A DNA stretch of 64,000 bases from Salinispora oceanensis (GTDB lineage Bacteria > Actinomycetota > Actinomycetes > Mycobacteriales > Micromonosporaceae). A program made the translations under genes and the position numbers. Under the pieces are notes generated by a model, which did not search any database, was not told the DNA's origin, and saw only the letters and a program-made list of their open reading frames with translations. The DNA lies in NCBI RefSeq assembly GCF_000383575.1, contig NZ_KB911579.1:2450523-2514522 (forward strand), in the 5' to 3' direction. This document shows positions 61,388 through 64,000 of the stretch, in pieces (position 1 is the first letter of the stretch; each line of letters starts with the position of its first letter).

Positions 61388-61486
61388 GGAAGGAACCCGG
61401 TCTGAGGCTGCCGACAGCGGAAGGGTTCAGGCTTGACAGCCGGCATGCCGGAAGACTTCCGGCCGGACGGTCACCGGTCGGGCGAC

Positions 61487-61492
61487 TAGGAT
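61487..61492 (+). promoter_or_regulatory. Candidate -10 box, leaderless start of the DUF849 gene
   Basis: TAGGAT lies 6 nt before ATG 61499, where no Shine-Dalgarno is present. Spacing fits a transcript starting at the A of ATG. Confidence 0.5.
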
Positions 61493-61498
61493 CCGGAC

Positions 61499-62341
61499 AT
61501 GACGACAGGGACGTTGATCACGGTTGCCCCGACCGGGGCCGAGTCGGCCAAGGTTGAGGTGCCGGCGCTGCCGGTCACCCTTGATGAGCTGCTGCTGACC
61601 GCGAAGGAGTGCGAGGCGCTGGGCGCCGCCGTGGTCCACGTTCACATCCGGGACGGCGCGGCGCAGCCGACCCTCGACCAGCGGCGGCTGCGCGAGACCG
61701 TGGCGGCGCTTCGCGAGAGCACCGACCTGGTCGTGCAGCTCTCCTCGGGTGGTGCGGTCAGTGACCCGGAGGCCGACCGGCTCGCTGTGCTTGATGCCGC
61801 CCCTGACATGGCCTCCTGCACGATGGGCACGGTCAACTTCGGCACCGACGTGTTTCTCAACCGGTGGGAGTTCATCGTTGAGCTGCACACCCGGATGCAG
61901 GAGCGCGGCATCGTCCCGGAGTACGAGATTTTCGACCTGGGGCACCTCACCGCCCTACAACGCCTCCTCGGCAAGTACGGCCTGCCGGCCGGCGGGCATG
62001 TGCACGTTGACCTCGTCATGGGCGTGCCCGGCGGAATGCCCGGCACTCCCGCGGCCCTGGTGGCCGCCGAGCAGATGCTGCGGGACCTACCAGCCGGCAC
62101 CACCTTCTCGGCGACCGGCGTCGGTCGTAGCACGATCCCGGTCCTGCTGGCTTCGCTCTCGGCGGGCGGACACCTCCGGGTGGGCATGGAGGACACGGTG
62201 ACCTATGCCAAGGGACAGCCGGTCGAGTCCAATATGCAGCTCGTGGCCCGCGCGGTCGGCTTTGCCCAGCTCGCTCAGCGCCCTCCGCTCACCACCGCCG
62301 AGGCCCGGGAACTGCTCGGCGTGCCCGCCCTTCGCCGGTAA
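61499..62341 (+). CDS. BKACE-family (DUF849) beta-keto acid cleavage enzyme
   Basis: 280 residues. The TIM-barrel family uses zinc and acetyl-CoA to cleave beta-keto acids, as 3-keto-5-aminohexanoate cleavage enzyme does in lysine degradation. Seen are ITVAPTGAE near the start, VVHVHIRD (zinc His pair), VQLSSGGAVSD and GGHVHVDLVMG. Length is typical. The substrate of this member cannot be told. It lies about 110 nt past ygfZ with its own leaderless-type promoter. Confidence 0.88.
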   Translation: MTTGTLITVAPTGAESAKVEVPALPVTLDELLLTAKECEALGAAVVHVHIRDGAAQPTLDQRRLRETVAALRESTDLVVQLSSGGAVSDPEADRLAVLDAAPDMASCTMGTVNFGTDVFLNRWEFIVELHTRMQERGIVPEYEIFDLGHLTALQRLLGKYGLPAGGHVHVDLVMGVPGGMPGTPAALVAAEQMLRDLPAGTTFSATGVGRSTIPVLLASLSAGGHLRVGMEDTVTYAKGQPVESNMQLVARAVGFAQLAQRPPLTTAEARELLGVPALRR

Positions 62342-62421
62342 GTGGTGCGTTGGGGGTCGCCCCCTGACGTTGTGTTCCCAATTCCCTGGTCACCCCTCGG
62401 CTGGACGTTCCCGAAGGGCGG

Positions 62422-62427
62422 TAACGT
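62422..62427 (+). promoter_or_regulatory. Candidate -10 box, leaderless start of the asparaginase gene
   Basis: TAACGT is 7 nt before GTG 62435, with no ribosome binding site. This supports GTG 62435 over the upstream in-frame readings. Confidence 0.45.
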
Positions 62428-62434
62428 CCACGCC

Positions 62435-63394
62435 GTGGGAAAGACGTACGAGGGCGGCGTGCCGCTCGCTGAGGTGGTCCGGTCAGGTTTCGTTGAGGGC
62501 GTGCATCGTGGGTCGGTGGTGGCGCTCGACGCGACTGGCGCGGCGGTGGCGAAGGCGGGGGATGTGACGTCGCCGATCTTTCCCCGATCGTCGAACAAGC
62601 CGTTGCAGACGGTCGGGATGATCCGTGCGGGCCTGCGGCTGGCCGACTCGGCTGACCTCGCCCTGGTCTCGGCCAGCCACGAGGGGGAGGACTTCCACCG
62701 GGCCCGGGTCGGTGGGTTGCTGGCGCGGGCCGGGCTCGACGAGTCCGCGTTGCACTGCCCGCCGGACCTGCCGGCGGACGAGGAGGCGAGGGCGGCGGTG
62801 TTGCGCGCCGGCGGTGGCCCGACCCGGATCCAGATGAATTGCTCCGGAAAACACACCGGAATGCTGCTGACCTGCCAGGCGGCGGGTTGGCCCGGGGAGG
62901 GGTACTGGCGCAGCGAGCATCCGTTGCAGGAGCGGTTGCGGGCAGCGGTTGAGGAGTTCACCGACGAGCCGGCGGCGGCGGTCGGGATCGACGGCTGTGG
63001 CGCACCGGTGCTGGCCGTGTCGTTGTCCGGCCTCGCGCTGGCGTACCTGCGGCTGGTGCAGGCGGAGCCGGGCTCGCCGGAGCGGGCGGTGGCGGACTCG
63101 ATGCGGGCCCATCCGGAGATTGTCGGCGGTACGCGGGCCGACGACAGCCGGATGATGCGGGCTGTGCCGGGGCTACTCGCGAAGATCGGGGTGGAGGGGG
63201 TCATCGCCGCGGCGGTCCCCGGCGTCGGCGCGATCGCGTTGAAGATCGACGATGGTGCCGGCCGGGCCCGGATGCCGGTGCTGGTCTCCGCGTTGCGCCG
63301 GCTCGGGGTGACCGCACCGGCGTTGGCGGTGTTCGCCGAGGTCCCACTCCTCGGCGGTGGGCGGCCGGTAGGCGCCATCCGGTCGCTCTGGTGA
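62435..63394 (+). CDS. Asparaginase family protein (asparaginase II type)
   Basis: 319 residues of the type found in actinobacteria and rhizobia (distinct from AnsA/AnsB). It has LAEVVRSGFVEGVHRGSVVALD at the start, IFPRSSNKPLQ, NCSGKHTGML, and GIDGCGAPV. These proteins hydrolyse L-asparagine to aspartate and ammonia. GTG 62435 is favoured by the -10 spacing. It is the last gene before the XRE regulator. Confidence 0.9.
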   Translation: MGKTYEGGVPLAEVVRSGFVEGVHRGSVVALDATGAAVAKAGDVTSPIFPRSSNKPLQTVGMIRAGLRLADSADLALVSASHEGEDFHRARVGGLLARAGLDESALHCPPDLPADEEARAAVLRAGGGPTRIQMNCSGKHTGMLLTCQAAGWPGEGYWRSEHPLQERLRAAVEEFTDEPAAAVGIDGCGAPVLAVSLSGLALAYLRLVQAEPGSPERAVADSMRAHPEIVGGTRADDSRMMRAVPGLLAKIGVEGVIAAAVPGVGAIALKIDDGAGRARMPVLVSALRRLGVTAPALAVFAEVPLLGGGRPVGAIRSLW

Positions 63395-63473
63395 CCCGCT
63401 CTGACGAAAGGTGATTTGGTGTGGTGCTGGCTGCGGCTCGGTGGCCAGCACCCGGACGGCGGGGCACACCCCT

Positions 63474-63514
63474 GTGCTAACTCTGGCTAGCATTTTGCTT
63501 GCAGGAGTTAGCAC
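63474..63514. promoter_or_regulatory. Inverted repeat upstream of the XRE regulator, candidate operator
   Basis: GTGCTAACTC (63474-63483) and GAGTTAGCAC (63505-63514) are perfect inverted copies 21 nt apart. A further GGCTAGC and GAGCTAGC lie within and after them. A TAGCGT -10-like hexamer (63522-63527) follows 7 nt later, 6 nt before ATG 63534. Placement over the expected -35 region suggests control, possibly autoregulation. Confidence 0.5.
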
Positions 63515-63533
63515 CGCGAGCTAGCGTTGAGTT

Positions 63534-64000
63534 ATGGCCAGTGGTAAAGACCTTCCCAACATCGGCGGGTTCATTCGTGACCTGCGCCGGAGTGCGAAGA
63601 TCTCCCTCCGGCAGCTGTCCGAGCAGGCGGGTGTCAGTAACCCGTATCTGAGTCAGATCGAGCGCGGGCTGCGCAAGCCCAGCGCGGAGGTGCTTCAGCA
63701 GCTCGCCAGCGCGCTGCGGGTCTCCACTCCGGCGATGTACCTACGGGCCGGGCTGCTGGACGACCGTGAGGGGCAGGGCGTACTCGCCGCGATAGCCGTG
63801 GACCCCGACCTGACCATGGCACAGAAGCAGTCGCTCACCCAGATTTACGAGACGTTCCGTCGAGAGAACGCGCGGCTCGCGGAGGCCACCGCCGCCGCCG
63901 ATGCGGCGTCGGCCGAGGCCGCGACCGGCCCGGTCACCACCGAATCGGTCGCCGCCCCGTCCACCACCGAAGTCACGACCGGCACGGTCACCACCGAATC
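63534..64000 (+). CDS. XRE-family regulator with coiled coil and Thr-rich tail (cut by window end)
   Basis: At least 155 residues, open at the right edge. The N-terminus is a Cro/C1 HTH (FIRDLRRSAKISLRQLSEQAGVSNPYLSQIERGLRKPS). After it come an Ala/Leu region, a helical stretch (LTQIYETFRRENARLAEATAAA) and imperfect Thr/Val/Glu repeats (VTTES...STTEVTTGTVTTE). ATG 63534 has no SD, but a TAGCGT box lies 6 nt upstream. Its function is unknown, and the repeats continue out of view. Confidence 0.88.
   Translation, partial: MASGKDLPNIGGFIRDLRRSAKISLRQLSEQAGVSNPYLSQIERGLRKPSAEVLQQLASALRVSTPAMYLRAGLLDDREGQGVLAAIAVDPDLTMAQKQSLTQIYETFRRENARLAEATAAADAASAEAATGPVTTESVAAPSTTEVTTGTVTTE

Noticed and set aside
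1..64000. CRISPR array, tRNA, rRNA, attachment site or origin
   Set aside because: No regularly spaced repeats, no cloverleaf-like sequence and no duplicated attachment core were seen by eye.

Overview
The window is high-GC actinobacterial DNA, most likely Micromonosporaceae (Salinispora/Micromonospora-like). This rests on the codon bias, on several start codons placed 6-8 nt after a TANNNT -10 box as in leaderless mRNAs, and on a right-hand block of ordinary chromosomal genes (DsrE-like, heme-barrel protein, aminodeoxychorismate lyase, Fur, YgfZ, DUF849, asparaginase, XRE). Genus is inference. No tRNA, rRNA, CRISPR array or origin was seen.

Layout. (1) 1-2.8 kb: two small lipoproteins and a truncated adaptor, apparently remnants of a MacA/MacB-type exporter locus, with less GC-rich codon use than the rest. 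(2) 2.8-9.2 kb, minus strand: a class II lanthipeptide synthetase (LanM), a candidate precursor peptide and a large LAL/LuxR regulator. (3) 9.5-42.5 kb: a nonribosomal peptide (NRPS) cluster. Two LuxR-type regulators and an MbtH protein precede a plus-strand operon: C-A-T NRPS, diaminobutyrate aminotransferase, carbamoyltransferase-like protein, LanB-like protein, free A domain, threonine-dehydratase-like PLP enzyme, free carrier protein, second LanB-like protein. A facing minus-strand operon encodes a Fe(II)/2OG oxygenase, a C-A-T-C-A-T NRPS, a C-A-T-C-A-T-TE NRPS and an ACT-only aspartokinase-like protein. An MFS exporter and an SbnA/SbnB-like pair for L-2,3-diaminopropionate complete it. 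(4) 42.6-49.4 kb: kelch-containing secreted subtilase, winged-helix regulator, anchored hypothetical, metallo-hydrolase. (5) 49.5-57.7 kb: a mobile region bounded by two inverted IS701-family copies, containing a damaged IS3-family element, two lactococcin-972-like bacteriocin precursors and an ABC transporter. (6) 57.7-64 kb: chromosomal block, ending inside an XRE regulator.

How it may work together (inference). Two pathways supply diamino acids: the EctB homologue makes 2,4-diaminobutyrate from aspartate semialdehyde, with the ACT protein possibly relieving aspartokinase feedback, and SbnA/SbnB make 2,3-diaminopropionate. A carbamoyltransferase with altered substrate motifs may form a ureido amino acid. 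The five module A domains, read by eye, look like unknown neutral / unknown (Gln-like) / basic (Dab-like) / Ser / Phe. The chain ends at a thioesterase whose GxSxG serine is cysteine, as reported for TEs that form strained beta-lactone or beta-lactam rings. The least explained part is the four-gene unit of free A domain, PLP enzyme, free carrier and two LanB-like proteins that carry only the glutamylation-type region. It could represent aminoacyl-tRNA-dependent chemistry on a carrier-bound or nonribosomal peptide, and it is the best candidate here for an undescribed system.
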